Assembly: GCA_016806145.1 (NCBI GenBank)
Contig: CP063166.1
Span: forward strand, 4,898,001-4,962,000
Reading direction: 5' to 3'
Origin: Variovorax paradoxus
GTDB taxonomy: Bacteria; Pseudomonadota; Gammaproteobacteria; Burkholderiales; Burkholderiaceae_C
DNA: 64,000 nt
Shown here: positions 38,601-51,200 of the stretch, piece after piece
Position numbering within the stretch: the stretch's first letter is position 1
Layout of the letters: every line of letters starts with the position of its first letter
Position numbers and translations under genes: made by a program
Notes under the pieces: model-generated
Databases searched by the model: none
Seen by the model: only the letters and a program-made list of their open reading frames with translations
Told to the model about the DNA's origin: nothing

Positions 38601-41600
38601 GCGCCGGCAGCGCCGCGCGGTCGACCTTGCCGGCGCCGTTCAGCGGCAGCGCCTCGAGGACGACGAGCGCGGCCGGCACCATGTAGTCGGGCAGCACCCG
38701 GCCCAGGCGCTCGCGCAGCGCCTGCGCGTCGATGCGTTCGCCGGGCAGCGGCGACACGTAGCCCACGAGCCGCGAGCCGCTCGCGCCCTTGCGCGCCACG
38801 ACCACGGCCTCCTGCACCTCGGGCTGCGCGAGCAGTTGCGCCTCGACCTCGCCGAGCTCGATGCGGAAGCCGCGGATCTTCACCTGGTGGTCGATGCGTC
38901 CCAGGTACTCCATCTGGCCGTCGGTGCCCCAGCGCACCAGGTCGCCGGTGCGGTAGAGCCGGCCGCCGGGCGCGCCGAAGGGGTCGGCCACGAAGCGCTC
39001 CGCGCTCAGGCCCGGCCGGTTCAGGTAGCCGCGCGCGAGGCCGTGTCCGCCCAGGTAGAGCTCGCCCGCCACGCCCTCGGGCACCAGCGACAGCCGCGCA
39101 TCGAGCACGTAGGCGGTGCGGTCGCCGACCAGCCGCCCGATCGGCATGTAGGCCGCGTCGAACGCGGTGCCGGGCCCGGCCTTGGCGATCATCGGCGTGA
39201 TGACCGTCTCGGTCGGACCGTAGCCGTTGATGATCCGCGGCGGCCGCAGCACCGATTGCACCAGCTCGAGACTGGTGCGCGGCATGGCTTCGCCACCCAC
39301 GGTGTAGGAACGGATCGGCAGCCGGCTGGCCGCCTCGCCCACGAGTTCCGCGATCTGGTGCAGGTAGCTCGGCGTGAAGCAGGCGATGGTGATGCCGTGC
39401 CGCTCGATCTCGGCGCAGGTGCGTTCCACCGACCAGACCTCCTCGTCGCGCGGCATCAGCGCGCTGCCGAAGGCCAGCGGCACCCAGGTGCGTTCGTGCG
39501 CGCCGTCGAAGCTGATGGAGGCGAACTGCAGCTCGCGGTCCTGCGGCGTCATGCCGTAGGCCTCGCCGATGGACCGCACGTGCATCGACAACGGTCCGTG
39601 CGCCACGGCCACGCCCTTGGGCTTGCCGGTGGAACCCGAGGTGTAGATCACATAGGCCAGGTGGGCGGCGTGCACCGGCACGCCGGGGTCGTGCGCGGGC
39701 CCCGCGTCGAGGTCGAGCGTGTCGAGCGCGAGCGTGCGCGGCGCGGCGATCCGCCGCCCCGCCTCGCCGTCGCTCAGCAGCCATCCGATGCCGCTGTCCT
39801 CGACCATGTACGCCAGGCGCTCGGGCGGATAGGTCGGGTCGAGCGGAACGTAGGCGCCGCCCGCCTTCAGGATCGCGAGCAGCGCGACCACCATGTCGGC
39901 CGAACGCCGTACCGCGAGGCCGACCCTCGACTCGGGCTGCACGCCCAGCGCGATCAGCCGGTGCGCGAGCCTGTTGGCGCGCGCGTTCAGCGCGGCATAG
40001 CTCAGTTGCCGCGCGCCGAAGATCAGGGCGGTCGCGTCGGGCCGCAGCGCGGCCTGGCGCTCGACCAGCCGGTGCACCGGCTCGCCGTCGAACCAGGCCG
40101 GCGCGTTGGTGCCCCAGGCGCCGAGCCGTTCGCGCTCGGCCGGCGCCAGCAGCTCGGCATCGATCAGCGGCCGCGTCGCGCCCGACGCCAATGCGTCGTG
40201 GACATGGCGCAGCGCGCGCTGCATGCGGTCGCAGAGGCCGCGCGCGTCGACCGCCGCATCGACCTGCACGATCAGCTCGAAGCCGTCGGCGCGGTCGTTC
40301 ACCGCCAGCGCGAACGGATAGTTCGACGCCTGCCTGAACGCGAGGTGCTCGACACCTTCCCAGGCGGCGTCGTGGGCTTGGTCGTCCTCGCGGTTCGCGA
40401 TGTGCAGGTAGTTGATCAGCGCCGCGAACAGTGGCGTGCCCTTGGGCAGCCCGCTGCATCGCTGCGCCAGCGTCAGGGGCGTGTGCTCGTGGTGCAGCAG
40501 CCCGGTGAGCGCGGCATGCGTCTCGCGCAGGCAGGCGGCCGCGCCGAGCCGCCCCAGTCGCACGCGCAGCGGCAGCGTGTTGATGAACATGCCGAGCGCC
40601 CGCGCGCCGCCCTCGCCGGCGCGCGTTCGACCGGACAGCACGGTGCCGAACACCACGTCGTCGCGGCCCGTCGTCCTGGCCAGCACCAGGGCCCACGCCA
40701 GGTGGAACAGGGTCGCGGCCCCCACGCCCGCGCGCCGGGCCTGCCGGCGCAATCCATCCGCGAGACCGGCGTCGAGCCGCAGCCGGGCCTCGACCAGCGC
40801 GCTGCCGTCGCCGCGCACATCGAGCAGGTCGAAGGGCGCGGTGGGCTCGGTCACGTCGCCGAGCATGGCGTCGAAGAAGGCCTGCGCCTCGGCCGGTCCC
40901 GCGCCCCGGCGCGCCTGCGCGACGAAACGGTGGAAGGGCATGGGGGCGGAGAGCGCGTCGTGCCGGCCGCGCATCACCAGCGCGATCTCCTCCACGAGCA
41001 CTTCGATGGAGGCATGGTCGAGCACCAGGTGATGGCTGGGCAGCTGCAGCAGCCAGCGCCCGTTCGCCCGGTCGTGCGCGGCGATGGCGCGCAGCATCGG
41101 CGCGCGGCGCACGTCGATGCGGTAGCGCGCGGGCGCCACGTGGGCCTGCAGCAGCGCGGCGACGTCCTCGCCGGGCGCCGCGTCGAGCCACTCCAGGGCC
41201 ACCCCGGCGCGGCGGTGGACCACCTGCAAGGGCTCGGGCAGGTCCTCCCACAGCACGGCGGTGCGCAGGATGTCGTGGCGCGCGATCACCTCGTTCAGGC
41301 TCGCGACGAAATCCGCGAGCCGCGCCTCGCCGTCGAAGGCCAGCAGGAAGGCATTGACGTAGACATCGCCCTCGGCCTGCATCAGGTGGTGGAACAGGAT
41401 CCCCTCCTGCAGCGGCGCGAGCGGATAGATGTCCTGGATGTTGGCGGCACCGCCCGGCACCTCGGCCTCGATGCGTCGCAACTGGCCCGGCGTCAGCCCG
41501 ATCAGCGGGAGCATGCCGGGCTCGATGGCCGCGCAGCCCTCGGGAATGCGGCCCGCCGAGTCGGGGACCGGCGCCGGCGCCTCGGCCGCGGACACCAGCG

Positions 41601-44600
41601 CCTGGGCCAGGTCGGACAGCCGGGGCTTCTGGAACACGCTGCGCACCTCGAGGTGCCAGCCCTCGCGCAGCACGCGCTCGACCATCCGGATGGCGAGCAG
41701 CGAGTGGCCGCCGAGGTCGAAGAAGCTGTCGTGGCGCCCCACGCGCTCCACGTCCAGCACCTGCGCCCAGATGGTCGCCAGCGCCTGCTCCGCCTCCCCC
41801 TGCGGCGCCTCGTACGCCTGCTGCGCGTCCTGCTCGGGCTGCGGCAACTGCTTGCGGTCCACCTTGCCGTTCATGTTCAGCGGCAAGCGCTCCAGCACCA
41901 CCAGCGCCCCGGGCACCATGTACTCCGGCAGCACCCGCCCCAGCCGCTCGCGCAGCCGCGCCGGGTCCAGCCCCGGCTCGCCCACCTGCGCCTGCGCCGA
42001 CACGTACCCCACCAGCCGCGCACCGCCCGCGCCCTCCTTCGCCACCACCACGGCCTCGCGCACCCCGGGCTGCGCCAGCAGCTGCTCCTCGATCTCCCCG
42101 AGCTCGATGCGGAAGCCCCGGATCTTGATCTGGTGGTCCACGCGCCCCAGGTACTGCAGCCGCCCGTCCGCGCTCCAGCGCACCATGTCGCCCGTGCGGT
42201 ACAGCCGCTCCCCCCGCGCGCCGAACGGATCGGCCAGGAAGCGCTCCGCGCTCAGCCCCGGGCGCCCCAGATAGCCGCGCGCCAGCCCCACGCCGCCGAT
42301 GTAGAGCTCGCCCGCCACGCCGCGCGGCACCGCCCGCAGCCCGGCGTCGAGCACGCGCAGCTGCGTCGCGGCGATGGCTTCGCCGATGCCGGGATGACCC
42401 TGCGCCACGCGCTGCGCGCTCGACCAGATCGTGGTCTCCGTCGGGCCGTACATGTTCCAGAGTTCGACGCCCAGGCCGTGCAGGTCATCGGCCAGGTCGG
42501 ACTGCAGCGCCTCGCCGCCGCACAGGCCCTTGAACCCGCGCAACGGCGCCGACGGCCAGCCTGCCGCGCGCAGCAGCCGCCAGCCCGCGGGCGTCGACTG
42601 CACCACGGTCGCGCCGCTGTCCTCCACCAGCCGCGCCAGCGCGCGCCCGTCGCGCACCGTTGCCTGCGACGCCAGCACGATGCGCGCGCCACGGCTCAGC
42701 GGCAGGTACAGCTCCAGCGCCGCGATGTCGAAGGACAGCGAGGTCACCGCCACCAGCACGTCGTCGCTGCCCAGCCCCGGCGCCTGCTGCATGCTCAGGA
42801 TGAAGTGCGACAGCGCCTCGTGACGCACCATCACCCCCTTGGGCTTGCCCGTCGAGCCCGAGGTGTAGATCACGTACGCCAGGTGCTCGGCATGCAGCGG
42901 CACGTCGGGGTCGTGCACCGGCTCGCCCGCGAGGTCGAGCCCCCGCAGCGCGAGCACCGCCACGTCACCCAGCCGCTGCGCTCCAGCGCCTTCGTCGGCC
43001 TCCACCAGCAGCAGCGACACCCCGCTGTCGCGCACCATGTAGTCCAGCCGCTCGCGCGGGTACTCCGGGTCCAGCGGCAGGTAGGCCGCTCCCGCCTTCA
43101 GGATCGCGAGCACGCCCACCACCATGTCCACGCCGCGCGGCACCGCGATCCCCACCCGGGCCTGCGGTCCCACGCCCAGCGCCATCAGCCGGTGCGCGAG
43201 CCGGTTGGCGCGCTCGTTCAGTTGCGCGTAGCTCAGCGACACATCGCCGAACACCAGCGCCACCGCGTCGGGGCGCCGCGCCGCCTGGCGCTCGATGAGC
43301 CGGTGCACCGGCTCCACGGCCGCGAAGCGCTGTCCGTTGACCCCGTCGCGCAGCAGCGCATCGCCCTCCTCGCGCCCGTACAGCAAAACGTCGCCCACCG
43401 CCTGCTCCGGCGCCTGCGCCAGCGCCTCCAGCAGCGCCATGTAGTGACCCGACAGCCGCTCGATCGTCCGCGCCTCGAACAGCTCCCGCGCATAGACGAA
43501 CGCCAGTCGGATCGCGCCGGTCTCGTCCTGCACGGCATTGAGGCTCAGTTCGAACTGCGCGGCCTGCTCGCCCAGCGCGTAGTCCCGCGCCGAGAGAGCG
43601 GCCGCCGGACGCAGGGCCTGACGGTCCTGGTGCTGGAAATTCATCATGACCTGGAACAGCGGGCTGTGGCCCATGCTGCGCTCGGGCTGCAGCGCCTCGA
43701 CCAGCTGCTCGAACGGCAGGTCCTGGTGCGCCTGCGCGCCGAGTGCCGCCTGCACGGCCTGCGCGAGCACCTCGCGCATCGGCATGCGCGCGCCGACATG
43801 GCCGCGCAGCACCTGGGTGTTGGCGAAGAAGCCCACCACGCCCTCGGTCTCGGCGCGGTGGCGGTTGGCCACCGGCACGCCGACGCGGATGTCCTCCTGC
43901 CCCGTGTGCCGGTGCAGCAGCACCTGGAAGGCCGCCAGCAGCGCCATGAAGAGCGTGGCGCCCTGGGCCTGCGCACCCTGTTGCAGCCGTGCCGCCAGCG
44001 CCGGCGGAACCGCCAGCGCGTGCTGCGCCGCCAGATAGCCGCCCTCGGCCTTGCGCGGATGGTCGTTCGGCAGCTGCAGCACCGGCTGTGCGTCGCCCAG
44101 CTGCGCGCGCCAGTAGGCCAGTTGCCGCTCGCGCTCGCCGGCCTCCATCCAGTGCTGCTGCCAGGCCGCGTAGTCGGTGTAGCGGACCGGCAGGGCCGGC
44201 AGCGCGGCCTCGCGCCCCTCCACGCGGGCGCCGTACAGCGCCATGCATTCGTTCACCAGGACCCGCATCGACCAGCCGTCGGAGACGATGTGGTGCATCA
44301 CCACCACCAGCACGTGCTCGTCCGCGGCCAGCCGGATCACGCTCGCGCGCAGCAGCGGTCCCCGCGTCAGATCGAAAGGCAAGGCGTTCACCCGGTTCGC
44401 GGCCTCCGCGGCCAGCGCCTCGCGCCGCGAGGCCTCGGCCGTGCCCAGGTCGACCAGCGGGATCTCCAGCGCCGCGGCCGGCAGCGTCACCTGCTCGGCC
44501 AGGCCGTCCTCGGTGGGCACGAACACCGTGCGCAGCGCGGCATGGCGCGCGACCAGTGCCTCGAAGGCCGAAGCCAGCGCGTCGAGGTCGAGCGCGCCGC

Positions 44601-44844
44601 GCAGGCGCAGGCCGCCGGCGATGTGATAGGCCGTGCTCGCGGCATCGAGCTTCCAGAGGAACCACTGGCGGCGCTGCGCATACGACAGCGGCTCGGGCGT
44701 TCCCGGCGCGACATCGCTCGCGACGATCGGGAACTGCCCGATGCTCAGGCCCTCGGCGCGGATCTTCTGGAACACCGCGCGACGCTGTGGCGCGGACAGG
44801 TGCGCGAAGCGCTCCGCGATGCGTCGGGTCATCGTGCCGTTCAT
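35629..44844 (-). CDS. Giant siderophore NRPS, 5' part before apparent frameshift: C-A(Gly)-T, C-A-T-E, C3
   Basis: This is the first 3072 residues of a synthetase of about 6967 residues. The start is the ATG at 44844 (MNGTMTRR), which shares one base with the preceding stop (TGATG). Approximate domains: C1 44700-43400 (MHHIVSDGW); A1 43300-41860, pocket D-I-L-Q-L-G-M-I-W, a glycine pattern; T 41710 (DLGGHSLL); C2 41450-40150 with an unusual HHLVLDH; A2 40080-38610, pocket D-G-E-C-T-G-G-I-T, similar to A5 of the other half and probably for a hydroxyornithine-type residue; T 38480; E 38300-36970 (HHLVVDG); C3 36970-35640. The frame stays open past the shift to 32635, but that translation is meaningless. 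It is encoded as the last gene of the assembly-line operon, in the cytosol, and receives a peptidyl chain from the C-A(Gly)-T protein. Confidence 0.88.
36512..37181. repeat. Near-identical intragenic repeat, copy 2 (C3 domain start)
   Basis: This is the partner of 32011-32680. It covers the HHLLLDGWS motif region and the N-terminus of the third condensation domain. Both copies follow epimerization domains, so the shared tract keeps two D-specific condensation domains alike. Confidence 0.85.
42013..42929. repeat. Near-identical adenylation-domain repeat, copy 1
   Basis: About 917 bases of the first adenylation domain of the giant NRPS are nearly identical to 45333-46249 in the neighbouring NRPS gene, offset 3320 bases. 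The block spans the substrate pocket, so both domains should load the same residue (glycine pattern). Confidence 0.85.
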
Positions 44845-47800
44845 CAAACTTCTCCCAGGCTGTCTATGAATGCGTCGACGGACGACAGCGCGTCGTCGGT
44901 CCCGCCCTGCGTCGCCGCCGCGGCGCGCGATGCCATGTCCTTGAGGACCGGATGGCGGAATACGTCCTGGATGGCGATGTCGGCGCGCATCGAGGACTGG
45001 GCTCGGGCCACGAGCTGGATGGCGAGCAGCGAGTGGCCGCCGAGGTCGAAGAAGCTGTCGTGCCGCCCCACGCGCTCCACGTCCAGCACCTGCGCCCAGA
45101 TGGCCGCGAGCGCCTGCTCCACCTCGCCTTGCGGTGCTTCGTAGGCCTGTTGCGCGCCCTGTGCCAGCTCGGGCAGCTGCTTGCGATCGACCTTGCCATT
45201 CACATTCAGCGGCAGCGCCGGCAGCACGGCAATGGTCGCAGGCACCATGTATTCGGGCAGCGCCCGAGCCAGCTGCATTCGCAGGCCGGCGGCGTCCAGG
45301 TCCTGGCCGGACCGTGGCGACACGTAGGCCAGCAGCCGCGCACCGCCCGCGCCCTCCTTCGCCACCACCACGGCCTCGCGCACCCCGGGCTGCGCCAGCA
45401 GCTGCTCCTCGATCTCCCCGAGCTCGATGCGGAAGCCCCGGATCTTGATCTGGTGGTCCACGCGCCCCAGGTACTGCAGCCGCCCGTCCGCGCTCCAGCG
45501 CACCATGTCGCCCGTGCGGTACAGCCGCTCCCCGCGCGCGCCGAACGGATCGGCCAGGAAGCGCTCCGCGCTCAGCCCCGGGCGCCCCAGATAGCCGCGC
45601 GCCAGCCCCACGCCGCCGATGTAGAGCTCGCCCGCCACGCCGCGCGGCACCGCCCGCAGCCCGGCGTCCAGCACGCGCAGTTGCGTCGCGGCGATGGCTT
45701 CGCCGATGCCGGGATGACCCTGCGCCACCCGCTGCGCGCTCGACCAGATCGTGGTCTCCGTCGGGCCGTACATGTTCCAGAGTTCGACGCCCAGACCGTG
45801 CAGGTCATCGGCCAGGTCGGACTGCAGCGCCTCGCCGCCGCACAGGCCCTTGAACCCGCGCAAGGGCGCCGACGGCCAGCCCGCCGCGCGCAGCAGCCGC
45901 CAGCCCGCGGGCGTCGACTGCACCACCGTCGCGCCGCTGTCCTCCACCAGCCGCGCCAGCGCGCGCCCGTCGCGCACCGTTGCCTGCGACGCCAGCACGA
46001 TGCGCGCGCCACGGCTCAGCGGCAGGTACAGCTCCAGCGCCGCGATGTCGAAGGACAGCGAGGTCACCGCCACCAGCACGTCGTCGCTGCCCAGCCCCGG
46101 CGCCTGCTGCATGCTCAGGATGAAGTGCGACAGCGCCTCGTGGCGCACCATCACCCCCTTGGGCTTGCCCGTCGAGCCCGAGGTGTAGATCACGTACGCC
46201 AGGTGCTCGGCATGCAGCGGCACGTCGGGGTCGTGCACCGGCTCGCCCGACAGGTCGAGCGCGTCGACAGCCAGCACGCGCAAGGCCGCGTCGGCCGCGA
46301 TGCGCGCCCTCAGGCTGTCCTGCGTCAACAGCAGCGACAGGCCGCTGTCGTTCGCCATGTAGGCCAGCCTGTCCCGCGGATGCTCCGGGTCCAGCGGCAC
46401 GTACGCCGCGCCCGACTTGAGCACGGCCAGGACGCTCGCCACCATGCCGGCATCGCGCTCCATCACGATGCCGACCTGGGTCCCGGGCCCCGCGCCCGAG
46501 GCGATCAGCCGGTGCGCGAGCCGGTTGGCGCGCTCGTTCAGTTGCGCGTAGGTCAGCGACGCCGTGCCGCACACCAATGCCACGGCCTCGGGATTCGAAC
46601 GGACCTGCTGCTCGATCAGCCGGTGCACGGGCTGCGCATTGGCGAAGCGCAGCGCGTTCAGACCCTGCCGCGGCACCCCGGGGGGCGCCGGCTCGTCGTG
46701 CAGCGCCACGTCGCCCACCGCCTGCCCGGGCGCATCGGCCAGCGCCTGCAGCAGTGCCAGATAGTGCCCCGCCATGCGCGCGACGGTGCCGGCCTCGAAC
46801 AGCTCGCGCGCGTAGCCGAAGACGGCCTTGATCCCGCCCTCCGAATCCTCGATGGCCGTGAGCGTCAGCTCGAACTGCGCGGCCTTGTCGCCGAGCGGGC
46901 AGCCCTCCATCCGCAGTCCAGGAAGCGCGCGCAATGCTTCGTAGCCGCCGCGCAGGTAGTTGAACATCACCTGGAACAGCGGCGAATGGCCCATGCTGCG
47001 CTCGGGCTGCAGGGCTTCGACCAGCTGCTCGAAAGGCAGGTCCTGGTGCGCCTGCGCGCCGAGCGCCGCCTCGCGCACACTCTCAAGCAAGCGGGCGAAC
47101 GGCAGGCGGTCATGGACCCGCGCGCGCAGCACCTGCGTGTTGACGAAGAAGCCGATCACGCCCTCGGTCTCGGACCGGTTGCGGTTGGCCACCGGCACGC
47201 CCACGCGGATGTCCTCCTGCCCGGTGTAGCGGTGCAGCAGCGCCTGGAAGGCCGCGAGCAGCAGCATGAACGGCGTGGTGCCGCGCTCCTGCGTCTGGCG
47301 CCGCAGCGCCTGCGCCAGCGCGGCCGGCAGTTCGACGGCATGGCTGGCCGCGAGATAACCGCCTTCGGACTTTCTCGGGCGGTCGACCGGAAGTTGCAGC
47401 ACCGGCTGCTCGGTGCCCAGCTGCTCGCGCCAATAGGCGAGCTGCCGCTCGCGCTCGCCCGCTTCCAGCCAGCGACGCTGCCAGGCGGCGTAGTCGGCGT
47501 ACTGCACCGGCAGCGGCGGCAGCCGGGGCGCGCCGTCGCCCCTGGCGATGGCGCCGTACTGCGCCACGAACTCGTCGACCAGGATCTGCATCGACCAGCC
47601 GTCCGACACGATGTGGTGCATCACCACCATCAGCACGTGCGCCTGTTCGCTCTCGCGGATCACGCTCACGCGCAGCAGCGGGCCGCGCAGCAGATCGAAA
47701 GGCTCCCGGCTCACGCCGCGCGCCGCCTCGCCGGCCAGCCCGGCGCGCAGCGCCTCGGGGGCGCCGCTCAGGTCGACGAGCGGAATCTCCAGCACGAGAG

Positions 47801-48161
47801 CGGGCAGCACCACCTGCTCGGCCAGCCCGTCATCGCCGGCCCTGAACACCGTGCGCAGCGACTCGTGGCGCGCCACCAGCGCCTGGAACGCCAGCCTGAG
47901 CGCATCGACATCGAGCGCGCCCTCGAGGCGCAATCCTTCGGCGATGTGATAGGCGGTGCTGGCGGGGTCGAGCCTCCAGAGGAACCACTGGCGGCGCTGC
48001 GCGAAGGACAGCGTCGCGCGGTCCGCGGCATCGGTGCTCGGGACCAGCGCCGGCTCGCGCGCTTCGGATGCCGGCAGCCCCTTCAGGCGGCTCGCCAGCA
48101 GGGCTTGCTGCGCCGGCGTGAGGCCGGCGCGTCGATCGGACAGTTTTCGGGATGTGGACAT
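44844..48161 (-). CDS. Single-module NRPS, C-A(Gly)-T
   Basis: This 1105-residue protein has a condensation domain (about 48020-46690; MHHIVSDGW) of the type accepting an L or achiral donor, an adenylation domain (46650-45180) with [11 protein letters not shown], and a carrier domain (DLGGHSLL near 45030). The adenylation pocket reads D-I-L-Q-L-G-M-I-W, a glycine pattern, and the domain is nearly identical in DNA to A1 of the next gene. It should add glycine to the chain handed over by the KS-AT-KR-ACP protein and pass it on. An 84-base gap precedes it, the only real gap in this operon, and holds a promoter-like site. No Shine-Dalgarno is seen before the ATG. The stop shares one base with the next ATG. 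Confidence 0.9.
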   Translation of the reverse strand: MSTSRKLSDRRAGLTPAQQALLASRLKGLPASEAREPALVPSTDAADRATLSFAQRRQWFLWRLDPASTAYHIAEGLRLEGALDVDALRLAFQALVARHESLRTVFRAGDDGLAEQVVLPALVLEIPLVDLSGAPEALRAGLAGEAARGVSREPFDLLRGPLLRVSVIRESEQAHVLMVVMHHIVSDGWSMQILVDEFVAQYGAIARGDGAPRLPPLPVQYADYAAWQRRWLEAGERERQLAYWREQLGTEQPVLQLPVDRPRKSEGGYLAASHAVELPAALAQALRRQTQERGTTPFMLLLAAFQALLHRYTGQEDIRVGVPVANRNRSETEGVIGFFVNTQVLRARVHDRLPFARLLESVREAALGAQAHQDLPFEQLVEALQPERSMGHSPLFQVMFNYLRGGYEALRALPGLRMEGCPLGDKAAQFELTLTAIEDSEGGIKAVFGYARELFEAGTVARMAGHYLALLQALADAPGQAVGDVALHDEPAPPGVPRQGLNALRFANAQPVHRLIEQQVRSNPEAVALVCGTASLTYAQLNERANRLAHRLIASGAGPGTQVGIVMERDAGMVASVLAVLKSGAAYVPLDPEHPRDRLAYMANDSGLSLLLTQDSLRARIAADAALRVLAVDALDLSGEPVHDPDVPLHAEHLAYVIYTSGSTGKPKGVMVRHEALSHFILSMQQAPGLGSDDVLVAVTSLSFDIAALELYLPLSRGARIVLASQATVRDGRALARLVEDSGATVVQSTPAGWRLLRAAGWPSAPLRGFKGLCGGEALQSDLADDLHGLGVELWNMYGPTETTIWSSAQRVAQGHPGIGEAIAATQLRVLDAGLRAVPRGVAGELYIGGVGLARGYLGRPGLSAERFLADPFGARGERLYRTGDMVRWSADGRLQYLGRVDHQIKIRGFRIELGEIEEQLLAQPGVREAVVVAKEGAGGARLLAYVSPRSGQDLDAAGLRMQLARALPEYMVPATIAVLPALPLNVNGKVDRKQLPELAQGAQQAYEAPQGEVEQALAAIWAQVLDVERVGRHDSFFDLGGHSLLAIQLVARAQSSMRADIAIQDVFRHPVLKDMASRAAAATQGGTDDALSSVDAFIDSLGEV
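45333..46249. repeat. Near-identical adenylation-domain repeat, copy 2
   Basis: This is the partner of 42013-42929, in a separate gene. The visible differences are scattered single bases, mostly silent, whereas the flanking carrier and condensation sequences differ clearly. This fits recent gene conversion or module duplication. Confidence 0.85.
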
Positions 48162-48223
48162 GGGGTGAGGAAGATTCGGTCTGCGCGATACGCGCGACCC
48201 GCGTGGCGGGCCTCACCCCTGAT

Positions 48224-48248
48224 GACGTATACGGTGCCGCTTTGTTCA
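48224..48248 (-). promoter_or_regulatory. Candidate internal iron-starvation promoter (TGAAC-N16-CGTC)
   Basis: On the minus strand TGAAC (48248-48244) is followed after 16 bases by CGTC (48227-48224), and the NRPS start codon is 62 bases further. It differs from the strong sites only at the second base of the -35 element, and that TGA is also the PKS stop codon. The same 84-base gap holds a 9-base inverted repeat, GGGGTGAGG at 48162-48170 and CCTCACCCC at 48211-48219. Confidence 0.42.
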
Positions 48249-51200
48249 GGCCACCCCTTCCGCCTGCCCTTGTGCCCGTCCCTCGCCCTGCTGCTCGATC
48301 TGCTCGATCACGTGCAGCTCCACCAGCGCGGCCAGCGCCGCCACCGTCGGCTCGTTGAAAAGCGCCGCCGGATGCAGCACCACGCCGAACTGCTTGCGCA
48401 CCCGGCCCAGCAACTGGATGGCCGTGAGCGAATCGCCGCCCAGCTCGAAGAGGCTGTCGTCGACGCCTATCGACGAGAAACCCAGCGCCTCGGCCCACAT
48501 CCGCGCGATGTCGGCCTCGAGCTCGCTCCCGGGCGGCGCGAAGGGCGTCGCCAGGGCAGGCCGCTCATGGGCCGAACCCATGGGACGTGCCGGGGCCCGC
48601 GCGTCGGGTTCCAGGTCGAAGTCGAGCGAAACCAGGCGCGCGCGCTTCTCCTCCACGCTCAGCGGCGAAACGAACAGCTGGGGCAGTACCGCGCCCGCGA
48701 GCACGCGCTCGAAGGCCAGCACCCCCATCGCCGGCGGGATGCCGACGCCTTCCGCATGCTCGCGGTGCGCGGCCATGCCGACCTCGCGCCAGGTGTCCCA
48801 GTTGAGCGACCAGACCGGAAAGCGCGACGCGCGCAGCGCGAGCCGCGCCGTGGCGTCCAGGTAGCAGTTGGCCGCGCAATAGTCGGCATCGCCGAAGGCG
48901 CCCAGCGCGGCGGCCGTGGACGAGCACAGCAGCACGAAGTCGGGCGCATGGCCTTCGAGCGCCGCCATCAGGGCCCGCGTGCCCTGCACCTTGGGTGCGC
49001 ACACGGCCTCCACGGCCGCGCGCTCGCGCTGCGCCATGACACCGCCGCCCGGCAGGCCGGCCGCATGCACCACGCCGTGCAGCGCGCCGAACTTCGCCAC
49101 GGCCTCGCCCACGACCGCGCGCATGCGCGCCGCATCGGCCACGTCGGCCTGCAGCACCAGCAGTTCGGCCCCGGCCTGCGACAGCTGCGTCAGCTTCTGC
49201 AGGCGCTCGCGCAGCACCGGCGCGGTGGAGGGATCGGCGATGAGCTCTCCCCACAGATGGCGCGCCGGCAGCGCCGAGCGCCCCACGAGCACCAGCCGGG
49301 CCTGCCATTCGCGCGCGAGGCGCTCGGCCAGCGCGAGGCCGATGCCGCCCAGGCCACCGGTGATCAGGTAGACGCCCTGCTTCCTCAGCCGCTGGGCCGA
49401 AGCGCCCGCGTCGCCCGGCGCGGGCTCGAAGGCCAGTTGCCAGCGGTGCGGCCCGCGGTAGGCCACCAGCGCCGGCGGTTCGGCCGCGCGCGACTCGGCC
49501 AGCACCTGGCCCGCCAGGCGGGCCAGCGCGGCGCCGTCGCCCTCGGGCAGCACCACGTCGATCAACTGGCAGTCGATGTCCGGAAACTCCTGCGGCAGCA
49601 CCTTGCAGGGACCCTGCAGCATCGACTTGGCCGGGTTCAGGCTCTCCAGGCCCGTGACGTCCTCGGCCTGGCTCGCGACCACGGTCACGCGCAGACGGCC
49701 GCCCTGGCCGGAGACGCCTTCGCCGTAGAGCGCCTGCACCAGCGCCAGCATGCTGTGGAAACCGCGCGCCAGCACCGGCTCCAGCGCAGCGTGCGCGTCG
49801 TGTTCCTCCAGGCTCCAGAGATGGAACACCTGCCGCAGCGGCCCATGCGCCGCGCCGGCTTCGCCGAGCAGGCGGGCCAGGTCCTCGCGCGCGTCGGTGC
49901 GCAGGCGGTAGTGCCGTGCGTCCACGGCCTCGAAGGCCTGCGCGCTTTCCGCCACGACGATCGGCAAGGACGACGCAGCCAGCGCCGCCAGCAACGCCGC
50001 GCGAAAGTCGCCCGCGTCGCCGAGCACGAGGCAATAGCCGGCTTCGACCTCGGCGGCCTGTGGCGCCGGCCGCGAAGGCAGCGGCGCCGCGCGACGCCAT
50101 GCCGGTGCCTGGAACCAGTCGGCGAGCTCCCTGCGCGCGGGCCCGCCCCGCGCCGGCGCGCCGGCCACGGCCGCCTTGCCGGGTTCGATCCAGTAGGAGC
50201 GGCTCTCGAACGGATAGGTGGGCAGCGGCACGCGCCGCCGACCGGTGCCGGCATGGCAGGCCTGCCAGTCAACCGGGACGCCGGCCACCCACAACTGCGC
50301 CAGCGCGCGGGCGCATTGCGCGTCGCCCTCGCGCCATTGCTGCGGGCGCGGCTGCGAAGCCACGATGCAGGCGGCCGATGCCGCGCGGGCATGGCGCCGC
50401 GCCAGCGAGACCAGCACCTCGCCCGGCCCCGCCTCCAGCAGCGCGACACGGCCCGGCATGTCGAGCACCTCGCCCAGACCCTGGGCGAAGCGCACCGTGC
50501 CGCGCAGATGGCGCACCCAGTACTGCGCGCTCATGGCCTCGGCATCGGTGATCGGGCGGCCCGTGACGTTGGACACGAAGGGAATCGAAGGTGCGCTCCT
50601 GCGCGTGCGCTCGACCTGGGCCTGGAACGCCGGCAGCGCCGGCTCCACCATCGACGAATGGAAGGCATGGGACACGTGCAGCCGGCGCGCCACCGTGCCG
50701 TGCGCGGCCAGTGCCTGCTCCACCGCGTCGATGGCCGCGGGCGTCCCGGACAGCACGCAGAGCTTCTCGTCGTTGACGGCCGCGAGGCTGACGTCCTGCG
50801 AGAGCCATGGCTGCAGTTCGGACTCCGACATCGCGACGGCGATCATCTCGCCGCGCGGCAGCGCCTGCATCAGGCGCCCGCGCGCGGCGATCAGCGCCAG
50901 CGCATCCTCGAGGGCGAACACGCCGGCGATGCACGCGGCCACGTACTCGCCGACGCTGTGCCCGAGCATGAGGGCAGGCTGCACGCCCCGGTGCATCCAC
51001 AGGCGCGCCATCGCGTACTCGACGACGAACAGCGCGGGCTGCGTGATGGCCGTCTGCGACAGCCTCTGCTGCGCGGCCGCTTCGTCGGCCTCCGCCGGGA
51101 ACAGGGATTGCCGCAGATCGATTCCGAGCAGGGGCTGCAGCAGGCCGCAGCATCGATCGACCACCTCGCGGAACAGCGGCTCGCTCTCGTAGAGCCTGCG

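Noticed and set aside
48162..48219. Inverted repeat GGGGTGAGG / CCTCACCCC as a transcription terminator
   Set aside because: The 40-base loop is long and no T-run follows on either strand; transcription must also continue into the NRPS genes. An RNA structure masking the start remains possible.
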